Shown: positions 9,001 through 18,897, counted from the first letter of the stretch. The stretch: DNA of 64,000 nucleotides from Selenomonas sp. AB3002 (GCF_000702545.1 NZ_JNIO01000008.1:620001-684000); one strand, 5' to 3'. The notes: a model not told the origin generated them from the letters alone. Numbers and translations: made by a program.

Positions 9001-9864
9001 GTGAAATACGCATGCATAGATATTGGCGGAACATCAATCAAGTATGCAATGTTGACAGAACATGGCCAAATATTGATGCAGGACCAGATTCCAACAAATG
9101 TAGAAAAGGATGGCAGCGGCGATATTCCGAGGAAAATAGCGGCTATTGTGTGCGACCTGCAAGATGAATGTGGCAAAGCAGAGGGGGTAGCCGTATGTTC
9201 GCCTGGTCTGATTGATGCAGAGCGGGGAGAGGTCATATTCGCAGGCGCCAACTTTCCTGGTTACAGCGGCATGAAACTGCGGGAAGAAATCGAGGCTTTG
9301 ACCAATTTGCCCTGCACAGTGGAAAATGATGTGAATGCGGCAGGCTTGGGGGAAAGCTGGCTGGGAGCAGGCAAAGGGGCAAGAAGTGCATTTTGTGTCT
9401 TTGTTGGTACAGGCATAGGCGGTGCGCTGGTGCTGGATGGCAAGCTGGTTCATGGTGCTTCGGCTGCGGCAGGTGAAATCGGATTTCTGCCTCTGGCTGC
9501 AGGTTCCCTGGAAGAAATGGCAAGTGTGACGGCTTTGCTTAAAAAGACAGGAGCAGCTACAGGGGAGGAAGTTTTCAAACAAGCAGGAAATGGTGATGAA
9601 AAAGCGCTGGCTGCCTTGGAAGACATGGCCCGGAAGATTGCTTGCGGCCTGGCAGGGATTTGCTGCATTGTGAATCCGGAAGTATTGATAATGGGGGGAG
9701 CAGTGATGTCCCAGCAAGAGTTTTTTGAGCCGCGCCTTGATAAGTATTTGCGCGAAATGCTCCCACCAGCTTTGCTCACCAATACACGTATTGCCTTTGC
9801 CCAGTTGGGTACGGCGGCAGGCTTTACCGGCGCTTTGAGGCACTTCCTGCAAAAGCACAAGTAA
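9001..9864 (+). CDS. ROK-family sugar kinase without the zinc motif
   Basis: ATP-dependent hexose or glycoside kinase of the ROK family; the substrate cannot be named from sequence. The 287-residue protein starts with the phosphate loop IDIGGTSIKYAML and has ENDVNAAGLGE and the ROK signature FVGTGIGGALVLDGKLVHG (about residues 135-153). The usual zinc site is lost: GEIGF replaces GEIGH, and no CxCGxxGCxE follows. Zinc-free ROK kinases of the beta-glucoside kinase type are known, so this is a possible role. GTG 9001 has GAGG 7 nt upstream; TTG 8995 is an alternative. It is a single-gene unit between two terminators. Confidence 0.88.
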   Translation: MKYACIDIGGTSIKYAMLTEHGQILMQDQIPTNVEKDGSGDIPRKIAAIVCDLQDECGKAEGVAVCSPGLIDAERGEVIFAGANFPGYSGMKLREEIEALTNLPCTVENDVNAAGLGESWLGAGKGARSAFCVFVGTGIGGALVLDGKLVHGASAAAGEIGFLPLAAGSLEEMASVTALLKKTGAATGEEVFKQAGNGDEKALAALEDMARKIACGLAGICCIVNPEVLIMGGAVMSQQEFFEPRLDKYLREMLPPALLTNTRIAFAQLGTAAGFTGALRHFLQKHK

Positions 9865-9973
9865 GCAGATTTTTTTATAGAGGCGCGGTCTTATTTCGTC
9901 TGCCCCTGAAAATATGAAATCAAGGTTTAAGGATCTCATGACTGAACCGGCAGGCTTGAGCATAGCAGGCAGG

Positions 9974-10008
9974 TTGGCACGGAAATAAGGCCCCGTGCCA
10001 ATTTTTTT
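9974..10008 (+). terminator. Intrinsic terminator after the ROK kinase
   Basis: A 9-bp stem TTGGCACGG/CCGTGCCAA (9974-9982 with 9993-10001), 10-nt loop, then seven T (10002-10008). Confidence 0.9.
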
Positions 10009-10036
10009 GGTTTATTTTCTTATTTTATGGTAGAAT
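10007..10036 (+). promoter_or_regulatory. Putative promoter of the cysS operon
   Basis: TTGGTT (10007-10012) and TAGAAT (10031-10036) with 18-bp spacing, starting in the T-tract of the preceding terminator. No T-box was seen before cysS. Confidence 0.45.
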
Positions 10037-10091
10037 GATTGTTATATGATTTAGCACGGTATCAAGTTTATATGACTATTTGGAGGACCCT

Positions 10092-11519
10092 ATGCTTAAA
10101 GTCTATAATACACTTACAAGACAGAAAGAAGAATTCAAGCCCTTGAAGGAAGGGGAGGTCAGCATTTATTGCTGCGGTGTTACCCCGTATAATGACCCGC
10201 ATATAGGCAACGCCCGCCCCTTCGTGACCTGGGATGTGATAAGGCGTTACTTTGCCCTGCATGGCATGAAGGTCAACTATATCCAGAACTTCACTGATGT
10301 GGATGACAAGATCATCAACACTGCCAACAAGGAAGGTGTGACATGGAAGGATATTTCTGACAGATATATCAAGTCCTACTTTGAGTCCATGGATGCCTTG
10401 AATGTGCGCCATGCTGATGTCTATCCACGGGTCAGCGAGACCATGGCAGACATCGTGGCCATGGTGCAGAAGCTGGTGGACACGGGCTATGCCTATGCCC
10501 TGGACAATGGTGATGTGTTCTACAGTGTGGAGAAGTTCGCCGGTTATGGCAAGCTCAGCGGCAGGAAGCTGGAGGATATGCAGGCAGGTGCCCGCATTGA
10601 GGTGGATACCCGCAAGCATCACCCCATGGACTTTGCCCTCTGGAAGGCTGCCAAGCCCGGCGAGCCTGCCTGGGACAGCCCCTGGGGCAAGGGACGTCCT
10701 GGCTGGCACATTGAGTGCTCCACCATGTCCCTGAAGTATCTGGGGGAGAAATTCGACTTCCACGGCGGCGGCAGCGACCTGATTTTCCCCCACCACGAGA
10801 ACGAGATTGCTCAGTCCCAGGCCTGCCTGAATGATGAGCACAGCTTTGCCCAGTATTGGCTCCACAACGGCTTCATCACCATTCACGATGAGAAGATGTC
10901 TAAGTCCAAGGGCAACTTCTTCACGGTGAAGGATATCTTGAAGAAGTATCCTGGTGAGGTAGTGCGTTTCTTTATTTTGCAGACTCATTACAGAAGCCCG
11001 CTGGACTTCAGCGAGGAAAGGCTGCAGGAGGCCCAGACCAGCTTGGGCAGGCTCCAGAACACCCGTGAGTATATGGAGGAGCTGCGGGGCAGGGACGGCA
11101 AGGGCGGAAGCGCCGCAGAACTTGCTGAGAAGGCACAGTCCCTCTGGCAGGTCTTTGACGAGGCCATGGAGGACGATTTCAACACGGCGTTGGCCATCAG
11201 TCAGATGTTTGCCCTGTCCAAGGAAATCAACATCTACTACCAGGCAGTGAATGCAGGAACCGAATTTGACGCGGAGAACTTTGTCAAGGCTGTCAAGGTT
11301 TATGAGGATATGGCCTCTGTCATCGGCATTTTCGAGCAGCAAGAAGCTGCAGAGGACGACGGCCTGACTGACAAGCTCATGAATATCATCATCGGCCTGC
11401 GTCAGGATGCCCGCAAGGAAAAGAACTGGGCTATGGCAGACAGAATCCGCGACGAGCTGAAGGAAGCTGGCGTGGTCCTGGAAGATACCAAGAATGGGGT
11501 GCGGTGGAAGAAGGCATGA
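10092..11519 (+). CDS. cysS: Cysteine-tRNA ligase
   Basis: Class I synthetase that charges tRNA-Cys. The 475-residue product has the first zinc Cys in [18 protein letters not shown] (HIGH motif as HIGN, around residue 30), HIECSTMS and [11 protein letters not shown] (further zinc ligands) and the KMSKSKGN loop near residue 270. ATG 10092 has GGAGG 5 nt upstream. The stop overlaps the mrnC start (ATGA), so the two are translationally coupled, a conserved Firmicutes arrangement. Confidence 0.97.
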   Translation: MLKVYNTLTRQKEEFKPLKEGEVSIYCCGVTPYNDPHIGNARPFVTWDVIRRYFALHGMKVNYIQNFTDVDDKIINTANKEGVTWKDISDRYIKSYFESMDALNVRHADVYPRVSETMADIVAMVQKLVDTGYAYALDNGDVFYSVEKFAGYGKLSGRKLEDMQAGARIEVDTRKHHPMDFALWKAAKPGEPAWDSPWGKGRPGWHIECSTMSLKYLGEKFDFHGGGSDLIFPHHENEIAQSQACLNDEHSFAQYWLHNGFITIHDEKMSKSKGNFFTVKDILKKYPGEVVRFFILQTHYRSPLDFSEERLQEAQTSLGRLQNTREYMEELRGRDGKGGSAAELAEKAQSLWQVFDEAMEDDFNTALAISQMFALSKEINIYYQAVNAGTEFDAENFVKAVKVYEDMASVIGIFEQQEAAEDDGLTDKLMNIIIGLRQDARKEKNWAMADRIRDELKEAGVVLEDTKNGVRWKKA

Positions 11520-12016
11520 AGTTCGATCATTTCAAGCTGCTGGTGGATATGATGTTCCAGCCAGATGGGGCAGGGGGCGTCAGCCAGAAATATGATTCCG
11601 TGGACGTTAAGCAGCTCAGTCCCCTGGTGCTGGCTTATGTGGGGGATGCTTATTTTCACCTGTTCGTCCGCACCCGCCTGCTGTCTTATGAGCAGGGCAA
11701 GGTGCAGGCGCTCCACTCCTTCAGTGCCCAGATAGTCTCAGCTGTCTGGCAGTGCAGGGCCTATCAGGGGCTTGAGAAAATGCTGACGGAGGAAGAAAAG
11801 GGCATCTATCGCCGGGGGCGCAATGCCAAGAGCCATGCTCCCCGCAGTGCCAGCGTGGCAGAGTATCACGCCAGCACGGGCTTTGAGGCCCTTCTGGGCA
11901 GCCTTTACCTCACGGAGCAGCACGAAAGGCTTCATGAGATAGCTGAGGCAGCTTTCAATATCATCTCCCGGGCCATGATGAAGGAGATACAGGAAAAGAA
12001 AGGAAACGCTGATTAA
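11516..12016 (+). CDS. mrnC: Mini-ribonuclease III (23S rRNA maturation)
   Basis: RNase III-like nuclease without a dsRNA-binding domain that trims 23S rRNA precursor in Firmicutes. The 166-residue product carries the RNase III core motifs LAYVGDAYFHLFVRTRLL (near 45) and EYHASTGFEALLGSLYL (near 125), which supply the acidic metal ligands. It overlaps cysS by 4 nt. Length fits the family. rlmB, also acting on 23S rRNA, follows two genes later in the same cluster. Confidence 0.93.
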   Translation: MKFDHFKLLVDMMFQPDGAGGVSQKYDSVDVKQLSPLVLAYVGDAYFHLFVRTRLLSYEQGKVQALHSFSAQIVSAVWQCRAYQGLEKMLTEEEKGIYRRGRNAKSHAPRSASVAEYHASTGFEALLGSLYLTEQHERLHEIAEAAFNIISRAMMKEIQEKKGNAD

Positions 12017-12055
12017 TAAGTGTTTCCAACAGATTGACAGGAGATTTTTTGATAG

Positions 12056-12745
12056 ATGATTAAAGTAAAATTACTGGAGTATACCCCGGAGCCGGAGCGG
12101 GTGGTGGCTATGGCCGCCCGCCTTTGCTACTCTGCGGCCGGGGCTGAGGAACTCAGCGAGAGGCTCTCTGAGGAGCAGGTGGAGAAGATGGTTAAGAAGA
12201 TGGTGGCTCTGGGCCATGCCTCCACCATCGAGCATGTATCCTTCACCTTTGGCATTGAGGGCGTCAGCCGGGTGCTGACCCATCAGCTGGTACGCCACCG
12301 TATTGCTTCCTATGACCAGCAGTCCCAGCGCTATGTGGCTGCCCACGGTTTCCAGTACATTACCCCGCCCACCATTGAGGAGAACCCTGCTGCCAAGGAG
12401 CGCTTTGACAAGCTTCTTTCCGAGATTCGCAGCGCATATGATGATCTGGTGGAAATGGGCATTCCCAAGGAAGATGCCCGCTATGTGCTGGCCAATGCCG
12501 CCGAGACCAAGATCCTGGTGACCATGAACGCCCGCACTCTGCTGCATTTCTTCAACCTGCGCTGCTGCAACCGGGCCCAGTGGGAAATCCGTTACATGGC
12601 CTACAAGATGCTGGCTGAGGTGAAGAAGGTGGCGCCCACCCTCTTCCACAATGCAGGTGCTTCCTGCGTGAATACAGGCCGCTGCCCTGAGGGGGAACTG
12701 GCCTGCGGCAAATTTGCCGAAATGATGAAACTGCGTGAGGACTGA
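12056..12745 (+). CDS. thyX: Flavin-dependent thymidylate synthase
   Basis: Makes dTMP from dUMP with methylene-tetrahydrofolate, FAD and NADPH. The 229-residue protein contains the ThyX signature [14 protein letters not shown] (around residue 80, the RHR-x7-S motif) and downstream [14 protein letters not shown]. ThyX produces tetrahydrofolate rather than dihydrofolate, so the strain may not depend on DHFR for this step. Start ATG 12056 follows AGGAG with roughly 10-nt spacing. It lies within the cysS-mrnC-thyX-rlmB run. Confidence 0.96.
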   Translation: MIKVKLLEYTPEPERVVAMAARLCYSAAGAEELSERLSEEQVEKMVKKMVALGHASTIEHVSFTFGIEGVSRVLTHQLVRHRIASYDQQSQRYVAAHGFQYITPPTIEENPAAKERFDKLLSEIRSAYDDLVEMGIPKEDARYVLANAAETKILVTMNARTLLHFFNLRCCNRAQWEIRYMAYKMLAEVKKVAPTLFHNAGASCVNTGRCPEGELACGKFAEMMKLRED

Positions 12746-12750
12746 GGCAG

Positions 12751-13647
12751 ATGAAAGAGCAGGAAAAAAAGAGAGGCGGCAGCCGCAAGGCCGTCCGTGG
12801 TGAGGAGAAAAAATCCTTCTCCGGCCAGAAGGAAAAGGCCCGCAGGGAGCGTCCGGTGCAGAAGCAAGTGAGGTCCCGGATGGAGCCGCAGGAACTTCCC
12901 GATGACGTATTGGTGGGCCGCAATGCCGTGACGGAAGCCCTTAAAGCAGGACGCGGCATCAACAAGATCCTGCTGGCTGAGGGGGATAAGGAAGCCTTTG
13001 CTTCAGAAATCATGAACCTGGCCAAGGAGCGGAAGATCATCTGCCAGTTCGTGGAACGCAGCAAGATAGAAGCCATAGCGGCAGGCCATCGCCATCAGGG
13101 GGTGCTGGCCTATGTGGCTCCAGTGGAATATGCTGAACTGGAGGATATCCTGAAGGCGGCAGAGGAAAGGGGGGAGGCTCCCTTCCTGCTGCTTTTGGAT
13201 GAACTGGAGGACCCCCACAATCTGGGAGCGCTACTGCGCACGGCAGATGCCACCGGTGTCCATGGGGTGCTGATACCCAAGCATCGCAGCGTGCCCCTGA
13301 ATGCCACCGTGGCCAAGACTTCGGCAGGGGCCATCGAGTACGTGCCTGTGGCCCGCATAGGCAATATCTCCCAGACCCTGAAAGCCCTGAAGGAAAAGGG
13401 CTTCTGGGTGGCAGGGGCGGATATGGACGGTGCCCAGGCTTACAACGAAGCTGACCTTACCGGCGCACTGGTGCTGGTGGTGGGTAGCGAAGGCCGTGGC
13501 ATGAGCCGCCTTACCAAGGAAGCCTGCGACTTCATTGTCAGCATGCCCATGGTGGGCCGCATCAACTCCCTCAATGCCTCTGTGGCAGGTTCCATTCTCA
13601 TGTATGAGTCCATGCGGCAGAGACTGGCCAGGAAGTCAGGACTTTAA
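12751..13647 (+). CDS. rlmB: 23S rRNA (guanosine-2'-O-)-methyltransferase RlmB (TrmH family)
   Basis: SpoU/TrmH-class knotted methyltransferase that 2'-O-methylates G2251 of 23S rRNA in E. coli. The first 45 residues are a basic Lys/Arg-rich tail. An L30e-like substrate-binding domain (about 50-125) follows, then the SPOUT domain with motif 1 DPHNLGALLRTADATG, motif 2 LVVGSEGRGMSRL and motif 3 GRINSLNASVAGSILMYE. 298 residues. It begins 5 nt after the thyX stop and ends the operon at a terminator. Confidence 0.93.
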   Translation: MKEQEKKRGGSRKAVRGEEKKSFSGQKEKARRERPVQKQVRSRMEPQELPDDVLVGRNAVTEALKAGRGINKILLAEGDKEAFASEIMNLAKERKIICQFVERSKIEAIAAGHRHQGVLAYVAPVEYAELEDILKAAEERGEAPFLLLLDELEDPHNLGALLRTADATGVHGVLIPKHRSVPLNATVAKTSAGAIEYVPVARIGNISQTLKALKEKGFWVAGADMDGAQAYNEADLTGALVLVVGSEGRGMSRLTKEACDFIVSMPMVGRINSLNASVAGSILMYESMRQRLARKSGL

Positions 13648-13654
13648 AATGATG

Positions 13655-13684
13655 AAAATCCAGCATCTATGCTGGATTTTTTGT
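13655..13684 (+). terminator. Intrinsic terminator after rlmB
   Basis: A 10-bp stem AAAATCCAGC/GCTGGATTTT (13655-13664 with 13671-13680), 6-nt loop, T-rich tail. Confidence 0.88.
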
Positions 13685-13769
13685 TGCATTTTATGTATAA
13701 TGTTTTTATTTGATTGTAGTGTTGCGGAGAGCTCCAGGGATTAATACAACGGGAAAAGAGGTTTTGATC

Positions 13770-14228
13770 ATGCCAAAAAATATTGACATGGATTATTTGA
13801 AGAAGAAACTGCAGGAGCGTCAGCATAAGATGACCCCGCAGCGGCAGATTGTACTGCAGATTTTTCTGGACCATCCCGGAGAGCATCTTAGCGCCGAGGA
13901 TGTCCATGGGATGCTGCGTGATAAAAGGGCTGAAATTGGTCTTGCTACTGTTTATAGGAGCCTGGAATTGCTTTCCAGCCTGAGCATCCTCCAAAAAATG
14001 GAGTTCGGTGACGGCTGCAGCCGCTATGAGGTGAATACCACCGATCCCAAGGCCCATCACCATCATCATTTGATCTGTACCAGGTGCAACAAGGTCATTG
14101 AGTTCGAGGACGACCTGCTGGATGATTTGGAGCGGGATATTTGCAGCAAGTCCGGCTTCAAGATCCAGGACCATCAGGTGAAGTTCTTCGGTATCTGCAA
14201 GGAGTGTCAGGCAGACAGTGAAGATTAA
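13770..14228 (+). CDS. Fur-family transcriptional regulator
   Basis: Metal-responsive repressor. The 152-residue product has a winged-helix N-terminal half (MTPQRQIVLQIF; recognition helix near GLATVYRSLELL) and a C-terminal metal/dimer half with AHHHHHLICTRCNKVIEFE and a final CxxC (ICKEC), i.e. two CxxC pairs for structural zinc. This pattern fits Fur best, but PerR or Zur cannot be excluded without alignment. ATG 13770 sits about 9 nt after AAAAGAGG. A TATAAT at 13696-13701 may serve as -10. The gene overlaps the start of hemZ by 11 nt, which links metal sensing to heme synthesis. Confidence 0.9.
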   Translation: MPKNIDMDYLKKKLQERQHKMTPQRQIVLQIFLDHPGEHLSAEDVHGMLRDKRAEIGLATVYRSLELLSSLSILQKMEFGDGCSRYEVNTTDPKAHHHHHLICTRCNKVIEFEDDLLDDLERDICSKSGFKIQDHQVKFFGICKECQADSED

Positions 14229-15735
14229 GACCTTTACCCTGAACAGCCGGCAGGAAGTGATTTCCAAGATTGTCAGGGAAATCCTGAACCTCTTCAAGGT
14301 GGAAATCACAGGTTCCAAAGGTGAAGCAGATTTCCTGCAGCTTTCCGTGGTGAACCGCCAGCTGACTCCTTCGGAGGATGGCACAGGCAGGGGGGTGACG
14401 GTGGAAAGCCGTCTGCTGCTCTTTGACAAGGAGGGCAATCAGCAGGAATTCTGCCGCCGTGATGAGGGCAAGGGTGACGAGCGGGAAGCAGCCGCCCGCC
14501 ACCGCCTCATCAAGCTGAACCTATATCATATCTTCAGGGAATATCTGGGAGCAGAGGCTGCTCCCTGGGGCATCCTCCACGGGGTGCGTCCCACCAAGAT
14601 TGTCCATCGCTGGATCAGGGGCGGGGCAGGGCAGCAGGAAATAATCGAGCGCATTCAAAAGGATTACGCCTGCAGCCTGGAAAAGGCAGAAATCATCGTG
14701 CCCATGGCTTTCCGCCAACTGCCCTTCCTGCAGACCTCCGATGACAAGACAGTCAGCATCTATGTGGGCATTCCCTTCTGCCTGACCCGTTGCCTTTACT
14801 GTTCTTTCCCCGCCAATATCCTGCCGGGGGAGAAGCAGCTCAGGCAGTTCATGGAAGTCTTCCGCAGGGACCTGGAGGCAGGGAAGAAGGCTGTGGAGCA
14901 ATACGGCTTCAAGGTACAGAACATCTATGTGGGAGGGGGCACCCCTACCAGCCTGCCGGGTGAGTTTTTTGCGGAAATGCTGGAAATGGTATATAATGCC
15001 TTTTATGGGCCGGGACTGGCAGAATTCACCGTGGAGGCAGGAAGGCCGGACAGCATAACCCCTGGCAAGATTGAAGCCATGCAGCGCTTCAGGGTCAGCA
15101 GGGTCAGCGTGAACCCTCAGACCATGCAGCAGCGCACGCTAAAGCTTATAGGGCGCCAGCATACCCCGGAGGCGGTGGAGGAGATGTTCCACGCCCTGCG
15201 GGGGGCTGTTCCTCACATCAATATGGATCTCATCCTGGGTCTGCCCGGGGAGACGGCGGAGGATGTGCGTGATACACTGGAGAAGGTCACGGCTCTGGAG
15301 CCTGATGACATCACCCTCCATGCCTTGGCCATCAAGCGAGGTTCCCGGCTGAAGCTCCTGATGGAAGAGCGTCATGTGGAACTGCCTTCTGACGCGGAAA
15401 CCCGCAAGATGTCTGAAGTTGCTTTGAGCTTTATGGAGCGTGGGGGCTATCAGCCCTATTATCTCTACCGTCAGGGCTATATGTCCGGGGATTTGGAGAA
15501 CATCGGCTGCGCCCGTCCGGGAGCCGAAGGCATGTACAATATCCAGATCATGGAGGAACACCAGACCATCATCGGCATTGGCGGTTCGGCTACCACCAAG
15601 GTGGTGGATCCTGTTACCAGCAGGCTCAGGTCAGTTTTCAATGCCAAGGATCTGGCCACCTACCTGCGGGATATTGATGTGTATATAGAGAAGAGAAAGC
15701 AATTACTGGAAGAAATATACGGTAATGCTAGGTAA
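14218..15735 (+). CDS. hemZ: Coproporphyrinogen III dehydrogenase-like radical SAM protein HemZ
   Basis: Radical-SAM protein related to oxygen-independent coproporphyrinogen oxidase (HemN). The 505-residue product has an extra N-terminal region of about 165 residues typical of the HemZ group. The [4Fe-4S]/SAM motif CLTRCLYC (CxxxCxxC) follows near residue 188, with VGGGTPTSL around 240 and MDLILGLPGETAEDV around 340. It starts at GTG 14218, overlapping the fur-family stop, so the pair is coupled. Whether it decarboxylates coproporphyrinogen or is a heme chaperone cannot be decided by eye. Confidence 0.88.
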   Translation: MKIKTFTLNSRQEVISKIVREILNLFKVEITGSKGEADFLQLSVVNRQLTPSEDGTGRGVTVESRLLLFDKEGNQQEFCRRDEGKGDEREAAARHRLIKLNLYHIFREYLGAEAAPWGILHGVRPTKIVHRWIRGGAGQQEIIERIQKDYACSLEKAEIIVPMAFRQLPFLQTSDDKTVSIYVGIPFCLTRCLYCSFPANILPGEKQLRQFMEVFRRDLEAGKKAVEQYGFKVQNIYVGGGTPTSLPGEFFAEMLEMVYNAFYGPGLAEFTVEAGRPDSITPGKIEAMQRFRVSRVSVNPQTMQQRTLKLIGRQHTPEAVEEMFHALRGAVPHINMDLILGLPGETAEDVRDTLEKVTALEPDDITLHALAIKRGSRLKLLMEERHVELPSDAETRKMSEVALSFMERGGYQPYYLYRQGYMSGDLENIGCARPGAEGMYNIQIMEEHQTIIGIGGSATTKVVDPVTSRLRSVFNAKDLATYLRDIDVYIEKRKQLLEEIYGNAR

Positions 15736-15761
15736 ATATTTAGGTAAGGGGAAGATGAGCA

Positions 15762-17021
15762 TTGCTTACTAATGCGCCCAGAGGCACCAAGGATATACTG
15801 CCGGAGAATGTAGCCGGCTGGAATTATGTGGAGCAGAAGATTCGCGACATCTGTGCCCGCTTCGGCTATGAGGAGATACGCACCCCCATGTTCGAGCATA
15901 CGGAGCTTTTCCACCGTGGCATCGGCGAGGGCACGGACGTGGTGGACAAGGAAATGTATACCTTCGAGGACAGGGGCGGACGCAGCATCACCCTGCGTCC
16001 CGAGAACACGGCTTCTGCTGTCAGGGCCTACCTGCAGAACAAGCTTTACGGGGACAGTGCCCTGACGAAACTCTTCTACATTGGCTCCATGTTCCGCTAT
16101 GACCGCCCCCAGGCAGGCCGCATGCGGGAATTCCACCAGTTTGGCGTGGAGGCTCTGGGAGAGGCCAATCCGGCCGTGGATGCAGAAATTATCCTGCTGG
16201 CCATGGAATTCCTGAAGTCCCTGGGGCTGAAGGATTTGAAGCTCAGCCTGAACTCCGTGGGCTGCCCTTCCTGCCGCCCCGCTTACCGCAAGGCTTTGCA
16301 GGATTATTTCCAGCCCCATTTGGAGGAGCTTTGCGGGGACTGCAAGGACCGTTTCGAGCGCAGCCCCCTGCGCATCCTGGACTGCAAGGCTGATGCGGAC
16401 AAGGAATTCATGGCAGGGGCGCCGAAAATCACGGACTGCCTCTGCGACGAGTGCCGTGATCATTTTGAGCAGGTTCAGTCCCTGCTGACGGAAGCCGGCG
16501 TGGAGTTCGAGCTTGACCCGCGCCTGGTGCGCGGCCTTGACTACTACACCAAGACCGCTTTTGAAATCAAGTACGCTCCTCTGGGGGCACAGAGCGCCGT
16601 GGCAGGCGGTGGCCGTTACGACGGCCTCATTGAGGAGATGGGGGGCAATCCCACTCCTGCCGTCGGCTTCGCCACGGGCCTGGAGCGCGTGCTGCTGGCG
16701 CTGGAGAAGCAGGGCCTGCTGCCGGAGACGAAAAAGCAGGCTGATGCCTTCGTAGTGGCTCTGGGAGAAGCAGCCCAGAAGCCTGCCTTCAAACTCCTGC
16801 AGCAGCTTCGCGGTGCGGGCCTCAAGGCTCTCATGGACTACGCGGGCCGCAGCATGAAGGCGCAGATGAAGCAGGCCGGCAAGGCCGGGGCACGTTTTGC
16901 CCTGATATTAGGTGAGGATGAAATCAAGGAAAATGCTGTGATGCTCAAGGATATGGAAAAGAGCGAGCAGCAGAAGGTATCCCTTGATGAAGTCATAGAT
17001 CAGATCCAAAATTCAATCTGA
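15762..17021 (+). CDS. hisS: Histidine-tRNA ligase
   Basis: Class II synthetase for tRNA-His. The 419-residue product has APRGTKDILPE at the N-terminus, motif 2 in FRYDRPQAGRMREFHQFG, the histidine motifs (GLDYYTKTAFE) and GGGRYDGL, then an anticodon-binding C-terminal domain. The start is TTG 15762, because the frame reads through the conserved N-terminus and no ATG is available. A five-codon frame (ATG 15755) with GGGGAAG before it overlaps this TTG and may couple initiation. aspS follows after 13 nt. Confidence 0.95.
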   Translation: MLTNAPRGTKDILPENVAGWNYVEQKIRDICARFGYEEIRTPMFEHTELFHRGIGEGTDVVDKEMYTFEDRGGRSITLRPENTASAVRAYLQNKLYGDSALTKLFYIGSMFRYDRPQAGRMREFHQFGVEALGEANPAVDAEIILLAMEFLKSLGLKDLKLSLNSVGCPSCRPAYRKALQDYFQPHLEELCGDCKDRFERSPLRILDCKADADKEFMAGAPKITDCLCDECRDHFEQVQSLLTEAGVEFELDPRLVRGLDYYTKTAFEIKYAPLGAQSAVAGGGRYDGLIEEMGGNPTPAVGFATGLERVLLALEKQGLLPETKKQADAFVVALGEAAQKPAFKLLQQLRGAGLKALMDYAGRSMKAQMKQAGKAGARFALILGEDEIKENAVMLKDMEKSEQQKVSLDEVIDQIQNSI

Positions 17022-17034
17022 GGTGAAAGTTTAA

Positions 17035-18846
17035 ATGGAAATGGAAACACTGAAAGGCATGGAGCGCACCCATCACTGCGGCCAGCTCCGCAAGTCTGAG
17101 GTAGATCAGGAAATCGTTATCTGCGGCTGGGTCTCCCGCCGCCGCGACCATGGCGGTCTTATCTTCGTGGATATGCGCGACCGCAGCGGTCTGGTGCAGG
17201 TTGTCTTTGACGAGGCAGCCATGGGGGAGGGTACCTTCCACAAGGCTGAGTCCCTGCGTTCCGAGTTCGTCGTGGCTGTCCGCGGCAAGGTCCGCGCCCG
17301 CAGCAGCGAGACTGTGAACCCCAACATGGATACCGGTGAGATTGAGGTGGTCTGCGAGGAGCTGCGCATCCTCAACAAGTCCAAGACTCCTCCCATCGAG
17401 ATTCAGGATGGCATCACCACCGATGAGATGGTGCGCCTGAAGTACCGCTATCTTGACCTTCGCCGTCCGGAGATGCAGCAGAACATCATCCTGCGCCACC
17501 GGGTCACCAAGATTATGCGCGACTTCTTTGACCGTGAGGGCTTCCTGGAGATTGAGACCCCCATGCTCTGCAAGAGCACCCCTGAGGGCGCCCGTGACTT
17601 CCTGGTGCCCAGCCGCCTGAATGCCGGCGAGTTCTACGCTCTGCCCCAGTCTCCCCAGATTTTCAAGCAGCTCCTCATGGTGTCTGGCTTTGAGAAATAC
17701 TTCCAGATTGTCCGCTGCTTCCGTGACGAAGACCTTCGCGCTGACCGTCAGCCGGAGTTCACCCAGCTGGATATTGAGACCTCCTTCCTGAATCAGGAAG
17801 ACATTCTCCAGCTCATGGAGAACATGGTAGTGGAGCTCTTCGACCGCGCCATTGGCGCCAAGATTGAGAAGCCCTTCCTGCGCATGACCTGGGACGAGGC
17901 TATGCGCCGCTTTGGTTCCGACAAGCCGGACCTCCGCTTCGGCATGGAACTTATGGACATCTCCGAGTATGTGAAGGGTTCTGAGTTCAAGGTCTTCAAC
18001 TCCGTGCTGGAAGCTGGCGGACAGGTGAAGGTCATCAACGTGGAAGGCTACGCTGATATTCCCCGCCGCGAGCTGGACGGTCTTGTGCAGTACGTCCAGG
18101 GTTACGGTGCCAAGGGCCTGGCCTGGATTCAGTATGCTGAAGAGGGCGTCAAGTCTCCCTTCAAGAAGTTCTATAGCGATGAGACCTTCGAGGAAATCAA
18201 GCAGGCAACCGGCGCCAAGACCGGCGACCTGCTGCTGGTCATTGCTGACAAGCCGCTGGTGGTAGCACAGGCCCTGGGCCAGCTCCGTCTGGAGATGGGA
18301 CGCCGCCGCGGCCTCATTGATGACAACAAGCTCAGCTTCCTGTGGGTAGTTGACTTCCCCATGTTCGAGTACAGCGAGGAAGAGAAGCGCTGGAAGGCCA
18401 TGCACCATCCGTTCACTTCTCCCCGTCACGAGGATATCCAGTATCTCCTCAGCGACCCGGGCCGCGTCAAGGCAGATGCCTACGACATGGTGCTCAACGG
18501 CGTGGAAATCGGCGGCGGCAGCCTCCGTATCTACAACGCCGACCTGCAGGAGAAGGTCTTCGAGGCTCTGGGCCTGTCCAAGGAAGAGGCTCACAATAAG
18601 TTTGGCTTCATGATGGATGCCTTCCAGTACGGCACGCCTCCCCATGGCGGTCTGGCCTTCGGCCTGGACCGTCTGGTGATGCTTATGGCCAAGAGGAAAT
18701 CTATCCGTGACGTCATCGCTTTCCCGAAGAACCAGAGCGCTGCAGATGTTATGAGCCAGGCTCCCAGCATTGTTGATGAGAAGCAGCTTCGCGAGCTCTA
18801 CATCCGCACGGCTGTGCCCAAGAAGAAGGAAAAAGAGAATAACTGA
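17035..18846 (+). CDS. aspS: Aspartate-tRNA ligase (bacterial type)
   Basis: Class II synthetase for tRNA-Asp, possibly also tRNA-Asn. The 603 residues comprise an N-terminal OB-fold anticodon domain (CGWVSRRRDHGGLIFVDMRD), the catalytic core with FLEIETPMLCKSTPEGARDF and PQSPQIFKQLLMVSG, FRDEDLRADRQPEFTQLD (motif 2), the bacterial GAD insertion (about 285-420) and motif 3 GLAFGLDRLVMLM. hisS-aspS is a standard Firmicutes pair. The operon ends at the terminator at 18865. Confidence 0.97.
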   Translation: MEMETLKGMERTHHCGQLRKSEVDQEIVICGWVSRRRDHGGLIFVDMRDRSGLVQVVFDEAAMGEGTFHKAESLRSEFVVAVRGKVRARSSETVNPNMDTGEIEVVCEELRILNKSKTPPIEIQDGITTDEMVRLKYRYLDLRRPEMQQNIILRHRVTKIMRDFFDREGFLEIETPMLCKSTPEGARDFLVPSRLNAGEFYALPQSPQIFKQLLMVSGFEKYFQIVRCFRDEDLRADRQPEFTQLDIETSFLNQEDILQLMENMVVELFDRAIGAKIEKPFLRMTWDEAMRRFGSDKPDLRFGMELMDISEYVKGSEFKVFNSVLEAGGQVKVINVEGYADIPRRELDGLVQYVQGYGAKGLAWIQYAEEGVKSPFKKFYSDETFEEIKQATGAKTGDLLLVIADKPLVVAQALGQLRLEMGRRRGLIDDNKLSFLWVVDFPMFEYSEEEKRWKAMHHPFTSPRHEDIQYLLSDPGRVKADAYDMVLNGVEIGGGSLRIYNADLQEKVFEALGLSKEEAHNKFGFMMDAFQYGTPPHGGLAFGLDRLVMLMAKRKSIRDVIAFPKNQSAADVMSQAPSIVDEKQLRELYIRTAVPKKKEKENN

Positions 18847-18864
18847 GGGTAACTCCCTTTTATC

Positions 18865-18897
18865 AGAGCAAGGCATGAATTTGTGCCTTGCTCTTTT
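18865..18897 (+). terminator. Intrinsic terminator after aspS
   Basis: An 11-bp stem AGAGCAAGGCA/TGCCTTGCTCT (18865-18875 with 18884-18894), then TTT(C). Confidence 0.88.

Noticed and set aside
15755-15772. Five-codon ORF before hisS as a leader peptide for His attenuation
   Set aside because: It contains no His codons and overlaps the start; more likely incidental or a coupling device.
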